Assembly (NCBI RefSeq): GCF_947494025.1
Contig: NZ_CANLTQ010000002.1
Coordinates: forward strand, 62,001 to 126,000
Direction of reading: 5' to 3'
DNA length: 64,000 bases
Source: an uncultured Jannaschia sp.
Lineage (GTDB): Bacteria > Pseudomonadota > Alphaproteobacteria > Rhodobacterales > Rhodobacteraceae
Program-made: the position numbers and the translations under genes
Shown here: piece after piece, positions 9,192-18,674 of the stretch
How the letters are laid out: every line of letters begins with the position of its first letter
Numbering within the stretch: the stretch's first letter is position 1
Notes under the pieces: model-generated
What the model saw: only the letters and a program-made list of their open reading frames with translations
Told to the model about the DNA's origin: nothing
Databases searched by the model: none

Positions 9192-9425
9192 TCATCCGAG
9201 CGGGCAGGCCTCTCCGGTATCGCGCCAGATCGGCACGTTGAGCGACATCGCGCAAAGGGCCACGAAGACCCGGCCGCCCACGGTCAGGCAGATCCGCTCG
9301 CCCATCTCGACGCGGCCGCCGGTCGAATCGGTGCAATAGCATTCGATCGCCCGCCCGGACGGCGCGGTCGTATCCGCGAGGGCGGGCAGAGCGGCGAAAC
9401 AAAGCGCGAGCGTGAGGGGTCGCAT
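9192..9425 (-). CDS. Small secreted cysteine-containing hypothetical protein
   Basis: A 77-residue protein with a clear Sec signal peptide (about residues 1-17, [17 protein letters not shown]). The mature part of about 60 residues contains five cysteines (in ECYC, ICLTV, ALCAM and ACPLG), which could form disulfides in the periplasm. The segment [15 protein letters not shown] resembles small proteins annotated as hypothetical in Rhodobacteraceae. The stop lies two bases from the convergent DUF6314-like gene. Confidence 0.65.
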   Translation of the reverse strand: MRPLTLALCFAALPALADTTAPSGRAIECYCTDSTGGRVEMGERICLTVGGRVFVALCAMSLNVPIWRDTGEACPLG

Positions 9426-9501
9426 CGGCGGAACCTCCGGCCGCGATCCTAGCAGACCGGGCGCCCTTGACCTAGTCCCGCCCCCGCACCATCACGCCGC
9501 C

Positions 9502-10569
9502 ATGAACGCGCCCGCCATCCCCGAGGACCGCCTCGACCAGATCCTCGCCCGGTTCGAGTATCTCGAAGCGCGGCTGAATGCCGGGCCGTCGTCCGAGGAG
9601 ATCGGCGCGCTCACGCGCGAATACGCCGAGCTGCGGGAGATCGCCGACCGCGTCCGCGCCTTTCGCGCGCTCGACGGCCAGATCGCCGAGGCCCGTGCGA
9701 TGCTTGCCGACCCGGAGATGCGCGAACTGGCCGAGGCGGAGCTGGAAGAGCTCCGGCGCGCGCGCGCGGCGGCGCAGGCGGCATTGCAGCTCGCGCTCCT
9801 GCCGAAGGACGAGGCCGATGCCCGCCCCGCGATCCTCGAGATCCGGCCCGGCACCGGCGGCGAGGAGGCCGCGCTCTTCGCCGGCGCCCTTGAGGCAATG
9901 TATCGCCGCTACGCGGAGGCGCGCGGCTGGCGTATGGAGATCGTGGAGCGGCAGGAGACCGATCTCGGCGGCGTGCGAGAGCTCGTGGCGCGGATCGAGG
10001 GCGACAACGTCTTCGCCCGCCTCAAGTTCGAAAGCGGCGTGCACCGCGTCCAGCGCGTCCCCGCCACCGAATCCGGCGGCCGCATCCATACCTCCGCCGC
10101 CACCGTCGCCGTCCTCCCCGAAGCGGAGGCGGTGGATATCGACATCCCCGCCACCGACATCCGCATCGACACGATGCGCGCGAGCGGAGCGGGAGGGCAG
10201 CACGTCAATACGACCGACTCGGCCGTGCGCATCACCCATCTGCCGACCGGCATCGTCGTCACCTCCTCCGAAAAGTCGCAGCACCGCAACCGCGAGATCG
10301 CGATGAACGTCCTGCGCGCCCGGCTCTACGAGGCGCAGCGCGCCGCCGCCGACGCCGAACGCGCCTCCGACCGCCGCGCGCAGGTCGGCAGCGGCGACCG
10401 ATCCGAGCGCATCCGCACCTACAATTTCCCGCAGGGGCGCATGACCGATCACCGGATCAACCTGACGCTCTACCGCCTCGACGCGGTGATGCAGGGCGAC
10501 CTCGACGAGGTGATCGACGCGCTGACCGCGGACCTGCAGGCACAGCTTCTGGCCGAGATGTCGGCGTGA
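9502..10569 (+). CDS. prfA: Peptide chain release factor 1
   Basis: A class I release factor of 355 residues that terminates translation at UAA and UAG. The codon-recognition tripeptide Pro-Ala-Thr (187-189) follows the RF1 P-x-T pattern, which excludes RF2 (SPF). The peptidyl-hydrolysis GGQ motif is at 231-233 ([12 protein letters not shown]). I chose the ATG that begins [10 protein letters not shown]. The upstream frame has no similarity. prfA overlaps prmC by GTGA. PrmC methylates the GGQ glutamine, so the pair is functionally and translationally coupled. Confidence 0.97.
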   Translation: MNAPAIPEDRLDQILARFEYLEARLNAGPSSEEIGALTREYAELREIADRVRAFRALDGQIAEARAMLADPEMRELAEAELEELRRARAAAQAALQLALLPKDEADARPAILEIRPGTGGEEAALFAGALEAMYRRYAEARGWRMEIVERQETDLGGVRELVARIEGDNVFARLKFESGVHRVQRVPATESGGRIHTSAATVAVLPEAEAVDIDIPATDIRIDTMRASGAGGQHVNTTDSAVRITHLPTGIVVTSSEKSQHRNREIAMNVLRARLYEAQRAAADAERASDRRAQVGSGDRSERIRTYNFPQGRMTDHRINLTLYRLDAVMQGDLDEVIDALTADLQAQLLAEMSA

Positions 10570-11333
10570 CCGAGAGGGAGGCGCGCGCGGCCCTTTCCTC
10601 CGCCGGCGTGCCGGACCCGGCGCGCGACGCCCACGTGCTGGCCCGCGCCGCGCCGGACGCGCGGACCCTCGCCGGCTGGATCGCCCGGCGCGCGGCGCGG
10701 GAGCCGGTCTCCCACATCCTCGGCCGCCGGGCGTTCTGGAACCACGAGTTCCGCGTCACCGCCGATGTCCTCGACCCCCGTCCGGAAACGGAGACGCTGG
10801 TGGAACAGGCGCTCGCCGCGCCGTTCGCGCGCGTCCTCGATCTCGGCACCGGCTCGGGCTGCATCCTGCTGTCGCTTCTGGCCGAACGGCCGGCGGCGAC
10901 CGGGCTCGGCACCGACCTGTCGGAGGCCGCGCTCGACGTCGCGCGGGAAAACGCGGCGGCGCTCGGGCTCGCGGACCGCGCGGCCTTCCGCCGCGCCGAC
11001 TGGCTCGCCGGGGTCGAGGGGCGTTTCGACCTCGTCGTCTCGAACCCGCCCTATATCGCCGAGGCGGAGCTGCCCGCCCTCGCGCCCGAGCTCGGCTTCG
11101 AACCCGCCCTCGCGCTCAGCCCCGGCGGCGACGGGCTCGACGCCTACCGGACGATCGCGCGCGACGCGCCCGAACGCCTGACCCCCGGCGGCCGCCTGAT
11201 GGTGGAGATCGGCCCGACGCAGGCGGATGCCGTCTCCGCCCTCTTCGCCGGTGCCGGATTGACGGATATCGCGGTTTGTCGCGATCTGGCTGGCCGGGAT
11301 CGTGTGGTTGCCGGCGGAAAAGCGGCGACTTGA
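10566..11333 (+). CDS. prmC: Release factor glutamine methyltransferase
   Basis: A SAM-dependent methyltransferase of 255 residues that modifies the GGQ glutamine of RF1 and RF2. An N-terminal helical domain (1-85) is followed by a Rossmann methyltransferase domain with the SAM loop DLGTGSG (92-98) and the catalytic NPPY motif (160-163) typical of amide-nitrogen methyltransferases. The start is a GTG that shares bases with the prfA stop codon. Confidence 0.96.
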   Translation: MTEREARAALSSAGVPDPARDAHVLARAAPDARTLAGWIARRAAREPVSHILGRRAFWNHEFRVTADVLDPRPETETLVEQALAAPFARVLDLGTGSGCILLSLLAERPAATGLGTDLSEAALDVARENAAALGLADRAAFRRADWLAGVEGRFDLVVSNPPYIAEAELPALAPELGFEPALALSPGGDGLDAYRTIARDAPERLTPGGRLMVEIGPTQADAVSALFAGAGLTDIAVCRDLAGRDRVVAGGKAAT

Positions 11334-11516
11334 CGAGAATCGACTTGTAACTCGCGGCGCCGGCTTCCATAACCGACAGGCATCCAGCGGTTGACGGGCT
11401 CCGGTCCGCCCCCGGTTGCGACGCCCGACCGACACCGGACCATGACGACCCGCGGGGCGGGTCCGGCACCCGGCCATGAGACGCCCCCTGCAGATGACCA
11501 GCGGAATTTCCCACGC

Positions 11517-12317
11517 ATGAGAAGCAGCAAGTCCCGTTCGCGGAACAAGAGCCGTAACCGTCCCCAGGGCGGCAACATCGTCAACCGCGTCTTCGACAGC
11601 TCCGGACCCGAGGGAAAGGTGCGCGGAACGCCGGCGCAGGTGATCGAGAAATACAATCAGCTTGCACGCGACGCGCAGCTGTCCGGCGATCGTGTCGCGC
11701 TCGAGAACTTCCAGCAGCACGCGGAGCACTACACCCGCATGCTCGCCGCCGCGCAGAAGGAAATGGACGCCCGGCAGCAGAACCAACAGAACTATCAGAA
11801 CAATCAGCCGAGCGGCAATCAGCCGGGCGGCAACCAGCACGGCGGCCAGCACGGCGGCGGAAACCAGAACGACCGCCAGAGCGGGTCGCAGGGCCAGTCC
11901 GACCGGCAGAACGACCGCCAGCCCGCCGAGGCGCAGGGCGCCGACCGGCAATCCGACACGCGCGGCGACGAGCGGCACGAGAACGCCCGGACCGAACGTC
12001 AGGCCCCGGAGCAGGACGCGCCGGCCGACGCGCCGCGGAGCGACGACGCGGCCGCCCAGGGCGAGCCGCGCAATCGCCGCAAGCCGGGCCGGCCGCGCAA
12101 GACGCAGACCCCCGTCGAGCCGGTGGACGCCGCCACGGTGATCGACGCCCCCGATGCCGAGACCGGTCCGGTCGAGACGCCGGAATCGCAAGTTGTCGAG
12201 GACGGGCCCAAGCCCGAAAAGCCGAAGCGCGGCCGGCCCCGCAAGAAGGCGCCCGCCGTCGAGACGCCCAAGTCGGACGAGGGCCAGACGCCGAGCGAGA
12301 CGACCTCGGAGGGCTAG
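11517..12317 (+). CDS. DUF4167 protein with two AT-hook-like motifs
   Basis: A 266-residue, highly charged protein. The first 90 residues (MRSSKSRSRNKSR, then RVFDSSGPEGKVRG and IEKYNQLARDAQLSGDRVALENFQQHAEHY) match DUF4167, a domain widespread in alphaproteobacteria. The middle (about 90-180) is low-complexity, rich in Gln, Asn, Gly and Arg. The C-terminal part has two GRPRK cores (about 190-195 and 239-243) in Lys/Arg context, like AT-hooks that insert into the DNA minor groove. A nucleoid or RNA-binding role is inference. It follows prmC after about 180 bases. Relatives commonly sit beside prfA-prmC. Confidence 0.85.
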   Translation: MRSSKSRSRNKSRNRPQGGNIVNRVFDSSGPEGKVRGTPAQVIEKYNQLARDAQLSGDRVALENFQQHAEHYTRMLAAAQKEMDARQQNQQNYQNNQPSGNQPGGNQHGGQHGGGNQNDRQSGSQGQSDRQNDRQPAEAQGADRQSDTRGDERHENARTERQAPEQDAPADAPRSDDAAAQGEPRNRRKPGRPRKTQTPVEPVDAATVIDAPDAETGPVETPESQVVEDGPKPEKPKRGRPRKKAPAVETPKSDEGQTPSETTSEG

Positions 12318-12321
12318 CGCC

Positions 12322-13158
12322 CTAGCCGAACGTCCGGGCCAGCGCGCACCAGCCCTCGACCGGCACCTGCTCGGCCCGCGCGGTCGGATCGAGCCCGGCG
12401 GCGCGCAGCCGGTCCTCGATATCCGGCGCCAACCCCTTCAACGCCGCGCGCAGCATCTTGCGCCGCTGGTTGAACCCCTTCGCCACCACGCGCTCCAGCA
12501 CGTCCGGCTCGGCCGGAAAGCGTGGCTCCGGCAGCGCGGTCAGGTGGATCACGGCGGAGGCGACCTTGGGCGGCGGGGCGAAGGCCTCCGGCGGAAGCGT
12601 CAGCACGATCCGCACCTCCGAGCGCCATTGCGCCAGTACAGCGAGCCGTCCGTAGGCCTTGGAGCCCGGCGCCGCGACGATGCGTTCCGCGACCTCCTTC
12701 TGGAACATCAGCGTCAGGCTCTCCCAAGCCGGCGGCCAGTCGCGGGGCGTGAGCCAGCGCACGAGCAGTTCCGTCCCGACATTGTAGGGCAGGTTCGCGA
12801 CCACGCGCCACGGCCGGTCCAGCCGCATCGCGACGTCCACGTCGAGCGCGTCGCCCGCCACCACTTCGAGCCGCCCGGGATAGGCCGCCGCGATCTCCGC
12901 CAGCGCCGGCAGGCAACGCGCGTCCTTTTCCACGGCCAGAACCCGGCGTGCCCCCTCGGCCAGAAGCCCGCGCGTCAGGCCGCCGGGGCCCGGCCCCACT
13001 TCCAGTACGGAGGCGCCGTCGAGCGGTCCCGAGGCGCGCGCGATCCGTGCCGTCAGGTTGAGGTCCAGCAGGAAGTTCTGACCCATCGACTTCTTGGCGC
13101 GAAGCCCGTGGGCGGCGATCACCTCGCGCAGCGGCGGCAGAGAGTCGATCCGGCTCAC
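12322..13158 (-). CDS. rsmA: 16S rRNA (adenine1518/1519-N6)-dimethyltransferase
   Basis: A ribosome-maturation enzyme (KsgA) of 278 residues that dimethylates the two adjacent adenines of helix 45 in 16S rRNA. GQNFL (26-30) and the SAM loop EVGPGPGG (53-60) are present, with the catalytic NLPYN at 122-126. The GTG start gives the conserved alphaproteobacterial N-terminus [18 protein letters not shown]. That GTG overlaps the TGA of a 33-codon ORF that itself overlaps pdxA. It is the last gene of the lptF-rsmA operon and is convergent with the DUF4167 gene. Confidence 0.96.
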   Translation of the reverse strand: MSRIDSLPPLREVIAAHGLRAKKSMGQNFLLDLNLTARIARASGPLDGASVLEVGPGPGGLTRGLLAEGARRVLAVEKDARCLPALAEIAAAYPGRLEVVAGDALDVDVAMRLDRPWRVVANLPYNVGTELLVRWLTPRDWPPAWESLTLMFQKEVAERIVAAPGSKAYGRLAVLAQWRSEVRIVLTLPPEAFAPPPKVASAVIHLTALPEPRFPAEPDVLERVVAKGFNQRRKMLRAALKGLAPDIEDRLRAAGLDPTARAEQVPVEGWCALARTFG

Positions 13159-13256
13159 GTCGTGCGGCCCCGCGGGCGATCGTCGGGCGCAGGCGACGCG
13201 CGGCGGCTGTTTCCGCCGCGCCGACGCCCCGTTTTCGTCCTGGTCCGAATACTCAT
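13155..13256 (-). CDS. Possible 33-residue arginine-rich small protein between pdxA and rsmA
   Basis: A 33-codon frame starts at an ATG that overlaps the pdxA stop (ATGA) and ends at a TGA that overlaps the rsmA GTG start (GTGA). It exactly fills the gap between the two genes. The peptide is strongly basic, with clusters such as [11 protein letters not shown] and DRPRGRTT, and has no hydrophobic segment. The stop/start arrangement suggests it is at least translated as a coupler that delivers ribosomes from pdxA to rsmA. A stable product is not shown. GC-rich sequence easily yields Arg-rich frames, so confidence is limited. Confidence 0.4.
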   Translation of the reverse strand: MSIRTRTKTGRRRGGNSRRASPAPDDRPRGRTT

Positions 13257-14260
13257 CGGACGCTCGCCACGGGGGACGGCCGGCCCTGCCGCCGATGCGC
13301 CATGTCCCAGGCCATTCGCAGCGCCGCCGCCATCGACGTCGGATCGGCGCGACCGGTGCCCGCGATGTCGAAGGCCGTGCCGTGATCGGGCGAGGTGCGG
13401 ATGAAGGGCAGGCCCAGGGTCACGTTCACGCCTCCGGCGAAGTCGATCGTCTTGATCGGGATGAGCGCCTGGTCGTGGTACATGGCCACCGCGGCGTCGT
13501 AGGTCCGCCGCGCTTCCGCGTGGAACATGGTGTCCGCGGACAGGGGGCCGAAGCATCCGAGCTTGGGGCCGAGGCGCGCCACGAGCGGTGCGATCCAGTC
13601 GACCTCCGCCCGTCCCATCGTGCCGCCCTCGCCGGCATGGGGATTGAGCCCGGCCACGGCGATCCGCGGCGCGGCGATGCCGAAATCGCGGCGAAGCCCG
13701 GATTCCGTCACACGCAGCACGGTCTCGAGAAGCGGGGGCGTCAAACGCGCCGGCACCGCCTCCAGCGCGACATGGATCGTGGCCGGCACGACGCGCAGCT
13801 CGGAACAGGCCAGCATCATCACCACGTCCGCCCCGTCGGCGAGCGCGGCGAGGTATTCGGTATGCCCCGGATAAGCGAAGTCCGCCCCGTCCTTCAGCGC
13901 CTTCTTGTGGATCGGCGCGGTCACGATGCCGCCGGCCTCTCCGGTCTTCGCCAGCGCGACCGCCCGCGCGATGGCGGAAACGACGCCCGTCGCCTGCGCG
14001 GGGTCGGGACGGCCGGGCCGCGCGGGGCCGGGAATGTCGTGCGGCAGGATGCAGAGCGCGTCCGCGCGCGCGTCCGTCACCGTGTCGACCACGCGGACCG
14101 CGACGCCGTGGCCCGCGAAATGGTCGGGATTGCCCAGCACGACGAACGGCACGTCCGCGACACGCGCCCGCGCCTTCGCGACGACCTCCGGCCCGATCCC
14201 CGCCGGCTCGCCGCAGGTGACGACGAGCGGGGCGGGGCCGTCAGCGGGTGACGACGGCAT
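13253..14260 (-). CDS. pdxA: 4-hydroxythreonine-4-phosphate dehydrogenase
   Basis: An NAD-dependent, metal-requiring dehydrogenase of pyridoxal-5'-phosphate synthesis, 335 residues from the ATG chosen here (MPSSPADG). An in-frame ATG six codons upstream is also possible. Family segments are [11 protein letters not shown] near the N-terminus, [11 protein letters not shown] and YPGHTEYLA (metal and substrate histidines), [10 protein letters not shown], and the C-terminal [11 protein letters not shown] and [13 protein letters not shown]. The start lies inside the 3' end of surA, so the two genes overlap by about 20 bases within the lpt-surA-pdxA-rsmA operon. Confidence 0.95.
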   Translation of the reverse strand: MPSSPADGPAPLVVTCGEPAGIGPEVVAKARARVADVPFVVLGNPDHFAGHGVAVRVVDTVTDARADALCILPHDIPGPARPGRPDPAQATGVVSAIARAVALAKTGEAGGIVTAPIHKKALKDGADFAYPGHTEYLAALADGADVVMMLACSELRVVPATIHVALEAVPARLTPPLLETVLRVTESGLRRDFGIAAPRIAVAGLNPHAGEGGTMGRAEVDWIAPLVARLGPKLGCFGPLSADTMFHAEARRTYDAAVAMYHDQALIPIKTIDFAGGVNVTLGLPFIRTSPDHGTAFDIAGTGRADPTSMAAALRMAWDMAHRRQGRPSPVASVR

Positions 14261-15434
14261 CGGCGCGAAGCTCGGCAAGGTAGCCGTCGGCGAGGCCGGT
14301 CAGGCGCTGGTTCAGGATCTGCTGGCCCACGCGCTCGAAAGCGTCCTCGGACGTGGCGACCTGCCGTTCGCACAGCATGACGACGCGAAGATAATCGCCG
14401 CGCGTGAGCAGCGTGGACACCTCGCCCGGATCGAGTTTCGCGAGCTCCTGACGCAGGTCGGCCGGCAGGGCGTCGGGCGCCGCGTCCTGACGGGTCAGCG
14501 TCCCCTCCGGCCGGCCCCGCGCCTCGCCGTAGAGGTCGTCGCAGACATCGACGCGCGCGTCGAGCGCGGCGGCCGCTTGCAACGCCGCCACGCTCCGGCC
14601 GCCGGGTATGAGGTATTCGGCGTAGTCGATCCGCTCCACCGTCGCGGCGCCGGCCTGATCGTCGAGGTCGCGAAGCAGGAACAGGCCGATGAAGTTGCCC
14701 AGATTGATCGGCTCCGTCACCTCGCCCGGCGCGAGCGTCAGGACTTCCCCGGCGATGGGCGGCGCGAGACCGGCCAGCGCGAGCCAGTCGACGCGCCCGC
14801 CCGTGCGCGCGGAGGAGGCGCGCGAATAGGTCCGCGCGGCGTCCTCGAAGGCGGCCTGACCCCGCAGGGTTCCGGACAGGCGCTCGGCCAGCGCCTCCAC
14901 CTCGGCGCGGTTCTCGGGCGTGAAGGGCAGCGCGATCTCCGAAAGCAGGACGCGGATCTCGCCCTCCGGCCCGCGATCCACGATCCGCCGCACCTCGCGG
15001 TCCTCCGGCCGGGCACGCTCTCCGAACCGGGCCTGCACGAGACGGCGCCAGTAGAGGCCGCTCCGCACGAAGTCCTGAAACGTCTCCGCGGCCACGCCGG
15101 CGCGTTCGAGCTCGGCCGTGAACGCCTCCGCCGACAGGTCCGCCCGACCGGCGAACTCGGTCATGCCCTCGGCGAGCTCCTCCTCGGTGACCTCGATCCC
15201 CGCCAGCCGGGCCGCCTCGACCTGCAGCGTCTCGTCGATCAGCGTGTCGGTCACGCTCGCCCGGTCGGTGTCGGGCGCGCGCAGGAGGGACAGGAACTGC
15301 GCGCGCTGGTCGACGGCGTAGTTGGTCACCACCATGCCGTTCACCGTCGCGGCCGCGGCGAAGGGCTGCTGCGCGGCGGCGGGCCCGGTCGCGGTGCACA
15401 GGGCGACAAGCATCGCCGCCAGAAGTCTCGTCAT
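14241..15434 (-). CDS. surA: Periplasmic chaperone / peptidyl-prolyl isomerase SurA
   Basis: A 397-residue periplasmic chaperone for outer-membrane proteins, including LptD. Residues 1-21 form a Sec signal peptide ending in AAAQQ. The N-terminal SurA domain follows, with the characteristic VNGMVVTNYAVDQR opening and DTLIDETLQVEAARLAGIEVTEEEL helix. A parvulin-like region occupies about 160-270 (IALPFTPENRAEVEALAERL and SRASSARTGGRVDWL). It sits directly after lptD with a 10-base gap. The gene order pairs the LPS translocon with its folding factor. Confidence 0.92.
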   Translation of the reverse strand: MTRLLAAMLVALCTATGPAAAQQPFAAAATVNGMVVTNYAVDQRAQFLSLLRAPDTDRASVTDTLIDETLQVEAARLAGIEVTEEELAEGMTEFAGRADLSAEAFTAELERAGVAAETFQDFVRSGLYWRRLVQARFGERARPEDREVRRIVDRGPEGEIRVLLSEIALPFTPENRAEVEALAERLSGTLRGQAAFEDAARTYSRASSARTGGRVDWLALAGLAPPIAGEVLTLAPGEVTEPINLGNFIGLFLLRDLDDQAGAATVERIDYAEYLIPGGRSVAALQAAAALDARVDVCDDLYGEARGRPEGTLTRQDAAPDALPADLRQELAKLDPGEVSTLLTRGDYLRVVMLCERQVATSEDAFERVGQQILNQRLTGLADGYLAELRADAVVTR

Positions 15435-15444
15435 CGCCTGCTCC

Positions 15445-17580
15445 TCAGATTCCGCAACGCCGCCGTCTGGTGCGGTCGTCATCCGCGCCGAACCCCGCCA
15501 GATCCACCCCGAGTCCGAACCGCGTCGACGGCTCGAGATCGTCGTTCGAGGTGAAGCGCCGCTCCACGTCGAAGGCCACGGTCAAGCAGTCCGACCGGTA
15601 GGTCAGACCGAACCCGGCGCGGCTGGCGTCGTTCGTGACGGCTTCATATCGCCAGTTCACCCGGCCCGTCCAGTCGCGGGTCAGGTCGTAGGCCGCGTCG
15701 AGCTCCCATTCGGAGGTGGCGAGCGGCCGGCCCGCATTCGCGTCCTCCTCGAGCCAGGTGTAGCGCGTCTCCAGCAGGTGCCGCGCCCCCCGCCAGCCGA
15801 GGATCGTCTCCGACTGGGTGAAGTCCAGCGCATCGTCGAAGAGCGCCCGGCTCTCGACGCCGAAGCGGTCGCCGTCCGCCGCGGAGATCGCGAGGAGCCA
15901 GTCGGAGGCCGTCCCGTCGAGCCCCGTGCCTTCCCGGAACTGCTCGTTGTCGCGGTCGCGCCAGACCCGGCCCAGCGTGGCGCCCGTCTGCCAGCCGGAC
16001 GGATCGAAGCGCGTGTAGCTCAGGCCCACGTTCAGCCGGTTGCCGAGCTCGCGCCGGTCGCGCCCGGCGAAGCGGGAGATCGCGAACAGGTTCCCCTCGT
16101 CGAATTCGGGGGTGAGGCTGTCCTCGTCGGGCGTGCGCTTGACGTCGCTCGGCACGAACAGGGCCTGCGCCACCGGCTCGATCACGTGGCGCACCGCGGA
16201 CGGCGTCCCCTTGGCGAGCGGCAGGCGCATCTCGAGGCCGGCATGGGGCACCGCGCGCGCGAAGGTCGTGTCCTCGGCGAAGTCCGGATCCTGACGCACC
16301 GAATAGGCGTCGAGGTCGAGCCCGGCCAGCCCGGTCAGGACCAGCCCGTCGGCCGTCAGGTGCGTCCGCCGCCAGGCCACGGCGCCCGACATCCGCTCTA
16401 CGTCGCGCGCCGCGTCGCCCGGGCGGCCCGCGGGCACCTCGCTCGCCTTGCGCCGCCGGGCATGGGCTTGCAGCGTCCAGACCAGATCGCCGCCCAGCAC
16501 CGGATGGGGCTCGCGCCGCTGACGCTCGACCGTGAGGACGGGGGTGGGCTGGAACCGGTTCCGCTCGCCCGCCCGCAAGGTGTCGAAGGCGATCACTTCG
16601 GCCAGGAACCGGTCGTCCCGGTCGACCCGGGTGATGGCCAGCCGGCTGTCGAGGCGGTCCTTCTCCGTGATGTCGTAGTTCAGGAGGTAATTGTCGTCCG
16701 ACACGCCCTCGAGGTCGAATTCGAGCCGGTAATCGCGGGGCAGGTCGAAGATCCCCTCGGCGAAGACGTAGCCGCGCAACTCGCCCGGCCGCACCTCGTC
16801 GCGCGAGGCGGCGCCGATGACGACGATGTCGCCCGAATCGAAGGCCTGCCGGTAGCGGAAGCCGAGGCTCCGCGTCTCCTGATTGGTCACGAAGGGACGC
16901 AGGGTCAGATCGCGCGAGGGGCCGAGCGTGATGAAGTAGGGCACCTCCACCCCCGTCCCGAGCAGGTCGTCGGAGTAGAAGCGCGGCGCGAGCACGCCCG
17001 TTGCCCGTTCCAGCGTCGGGTCGGGAAGGCGCAGCCGGGGGAACCAGGCGACCGGTACGCCCGCCACCTCGAAGCGCGCGTTCTCGAAATAAAGCTGCCG
17101 TTCCTCGCGGTCGTGGACGACGCGCCGCGCCCGGATCTGCCAGATCGGGACCGGGTAGGCGGCACAGACCTCGCAGGAGGAGGCGACGGTCTGGTAGAGT
17201 TGCGTGTAGCGCCCTTCGGCCCCGGTCGCGACCTCGGTCGCCGCGATCTGCAGCTGCTGGTCGAGGACGAGCCGCGCGCCCGCGACGACCGATCGGCGCA
17301 GGTCGGCGCCGAGCTCGGCGTAGTCCGCGACGAGGATGCGGTCCGGCCCGTCCAGAAGCGTGAGCGGGCCTTCCACGGAGATCCGGTCCGCCCCGCGCTC
17401 GTAGGTGATCCGTCGGGCGCGCAGCACACGGCCGTCCGCGAAAATCTCCACGTTGCCCTCGGCGGTCAGCACCGCCTCGTCGAAGGAAATGCGGTCGGCG
17501 ACCAGCGTGGCCGGCCCGGTTTGCGCCGGAACGCCGAACGGCAGGCAGACAAGGACCGCGAGGAGGAGCCAGCGTGTCAT
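15445..17580 (-). CDS. lptD: LPS-assembly protein LptD
   Basis: An outer-membrane beta barrel that inserts lipopolysaccharide into the outer leaflet, 711 residues, a normal size for the family. A signal peptide (about 1-19) precedes the OstA/LptA-like jellyroll (about 25-130, VADRISFDEAVLTAEGNVEIF). The C-terminal barrel carries many alternating Tyr/Phe strands. A Cys pair (SCEVC, near 150) and further cysteines near the C-terminus could form the disulfides known for LptD. The ATG overlaps the stop of lptG (ATGA), and surA follows, so all three are coupled. Confidence 0.95.
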   Translation of the reverse strand: MTRWLLLAVLVCLPFGVPAQTGPATLVADRISFDEAVLTAEGNVEIFADGRVLRARRITYERGADRISVEGPLTLLDGPDRILVADYAELGADLRRSVVAGARLVLDQQLQIAATEVATGAEGRYTQLYQTVASSCEVCAAYPVPIWQIRARRVVHDREERQLYFENARFEVAGVPVAWFPRLRLPDPTLERATGVLAPRFYSDDLLGTGVEVPYFITLGPSRDLTLRPFVTNQETRSLGFRYRQAFDSGDIVVIGAASRDEVRPGELRGYVFAEGIFDLPRDYRLEFDLEGVSDDNYLLNYDITEKDRLDSRLAITRVDRDDRFLAEVIAFDTLRAGERNRFQPTPVLTVERQRREPHPVLGGDLVWTLQAHARRRKASEVPAGRPGDAARDVERMSGAVAWRRTHLTADGLVLTGLAGLDLDAYSVRQDPDFAEDTTFARAVPHAGLEMRLPLAKGTPSAVRHVIEPVAQALFVPSDVKRTPDEDSLTPEFDEGNLFAISRFAGRDRRELGNRLNVGLSYTRFDPSGWQTGATLGRVWRDRDNEQFREGTGLDGTASDWLLAISAADGDRFGVESRALFDDALDFTQSETILGWRGARHLLETRYTWLEEDANAGRPLATSEWELDAAYDLTRDWTGRVNWRYEAVTNDASRAGFGLTYRSDCLTVAFDVERRFTSNDDLEPSTRFGLGVDLAGFGADDDRTRRRRCGI

Positions 17581-18674
17581 CCGTCCTCCAGAAACAGGAT
17601 GATCCCGAGGGAAAGCAGCACCGCCGCGACAGGCGACGCCCAGGCGGCGAGAAAGACCGGCAGCTGCCCGTTCTCGCCGAGGACCTGCGCGAAGTTGCGC
17701 AGAAAGAAGATGCCGAAGCCCAGAAGCAGCGCCGAAAGGACCATCAGCCCCGACCGTCCCGCCCGGGCGTGCCGCATGGAGAATGCCGCGCCGATCAGCA
17801 CCATCGCGGCGAGCATCGTGGGATTGGCGAGCTCCGTCTGCAGCCAGATGCGGTGCGTGAGTCCCGAAAAGCCCGCCGCGTCGAGCTGCGCGATGAAGCC
17901 CGGCAGCTGGAAGATCGGGATCGAGGAGGGGACGCCGAAGCTGTCGCGGATCTGCGCGCGGGTGAGCGAGGAGGGGATCGTCGCCTGAAGCGCGACCGTG
18001 GCGTCGCGTTCGGGGTTGTCCGACGTGCCGAGCGGCCAGGTCTTGGCGTTCCGCAGGAGCCATTCGCCCTCGGCCAGCGCCGCGCGCTCCACGTCGATCC
18101 GTTCCACCGGGGAGCCTTCGGCGTCGAAGGCGATGAAGGTCGCCTCGAACAGGATCGTCCCGTCGAGCGAGGCCCGCCCGGCGCGGATCACCGTCTGTCC
18201 CGCGCCGTCGCCCTGCCGCAGCCAGACGCCTTCCTCGCTTACCGACAGGACGCTGCTGATGCCGGTGCGGAACCCCGCCACCTCGCGCTCGTAGGCGGCC
18301 TGCGTGGCGGCGACGATGGGATTGACGACGACCAGCGCGGCGACGCCCAGAAGGAACGCCGTCACCGCCGGCGCCGCCGCCGCCCGGAGCGCCGAGCGTC
18401 CCGCCGCGCGGATCACCACGAGCTCGGAGGAGCGCGACAGCGACAGAAACAGCGCCAGCGTCGACAGGATCACGATAAGCGGCAGGATCTGGTAGAGCGC
18501 CGCCGGCAGGTTCAGCGCCGCGAGCCGCAGCCCGTCGCCGATCCCCGCGCCGTCGTCGCCGAGCCGGCGCAGCTGCTCCATCAGGTCGATCGGCACCAGA
18601 AGCCCCGTGAAGACCAGCGAAACAACGAGGACAAGCCCGAGGAACCGCCGGGCGATGTAGTATTGCAGCGTCAC
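17577..18674 (-). CDS. lptG: LPS export ABC transporter permease LptG
   Basis: An inner-membrane subunit of the LptB2FG extractor that powers LPS transport, 365 residues. Three transmembrane helices lie at the N-terminus (about 10-35, 55-80, 97-120), then a periplasmic jellyroll of about 150 residues, then three C-terminal helices that end at FLEDG. The GTG start overlaps the lptF stop (GTGA), and its stop overlaps the lptD ATG. The partner ATPase LptB and the bridge LptA are not in this window. Confidence 0.94.
   Translation of the reverse strand: MTLQYYIARRFLGLVLVVSLVFTGLLVPIDLMEQLRRLGDDGAGIGDGLRLAALNLPAALYQILPLIVILSTLALFLSLSRSSELVVIRAAGRSALRAAAAPAVTAFLLGVAALVVVNPIVAATQAAYEREVAGFRTGISSVLSVSEEGVWLRQGDGAGQTVIRAGRASLDGTILFEATFIAFDAEGSPVERIDVERAALAEGEWLLRNAKTWPLGTSDNPERDATVALQATIPSSLTRAQIRDSFGVPSSIPIFQLPGFIAQLDAAGFSGLTHRIWLQTELANPTMLAAMVLIGAAFSMRHARAGRSGLMVLSALLLGFGIFFLRNFAQVLGENGQLPVFLAAWASPVAAVLLSLGIILFLEDG

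Noticed and set aside
15322-17988. An 888-codon plus-strand frame across lptD and surA
   Set aside because: It spans the antisense of two well-supported overlapping genes and shows no domain or motif.
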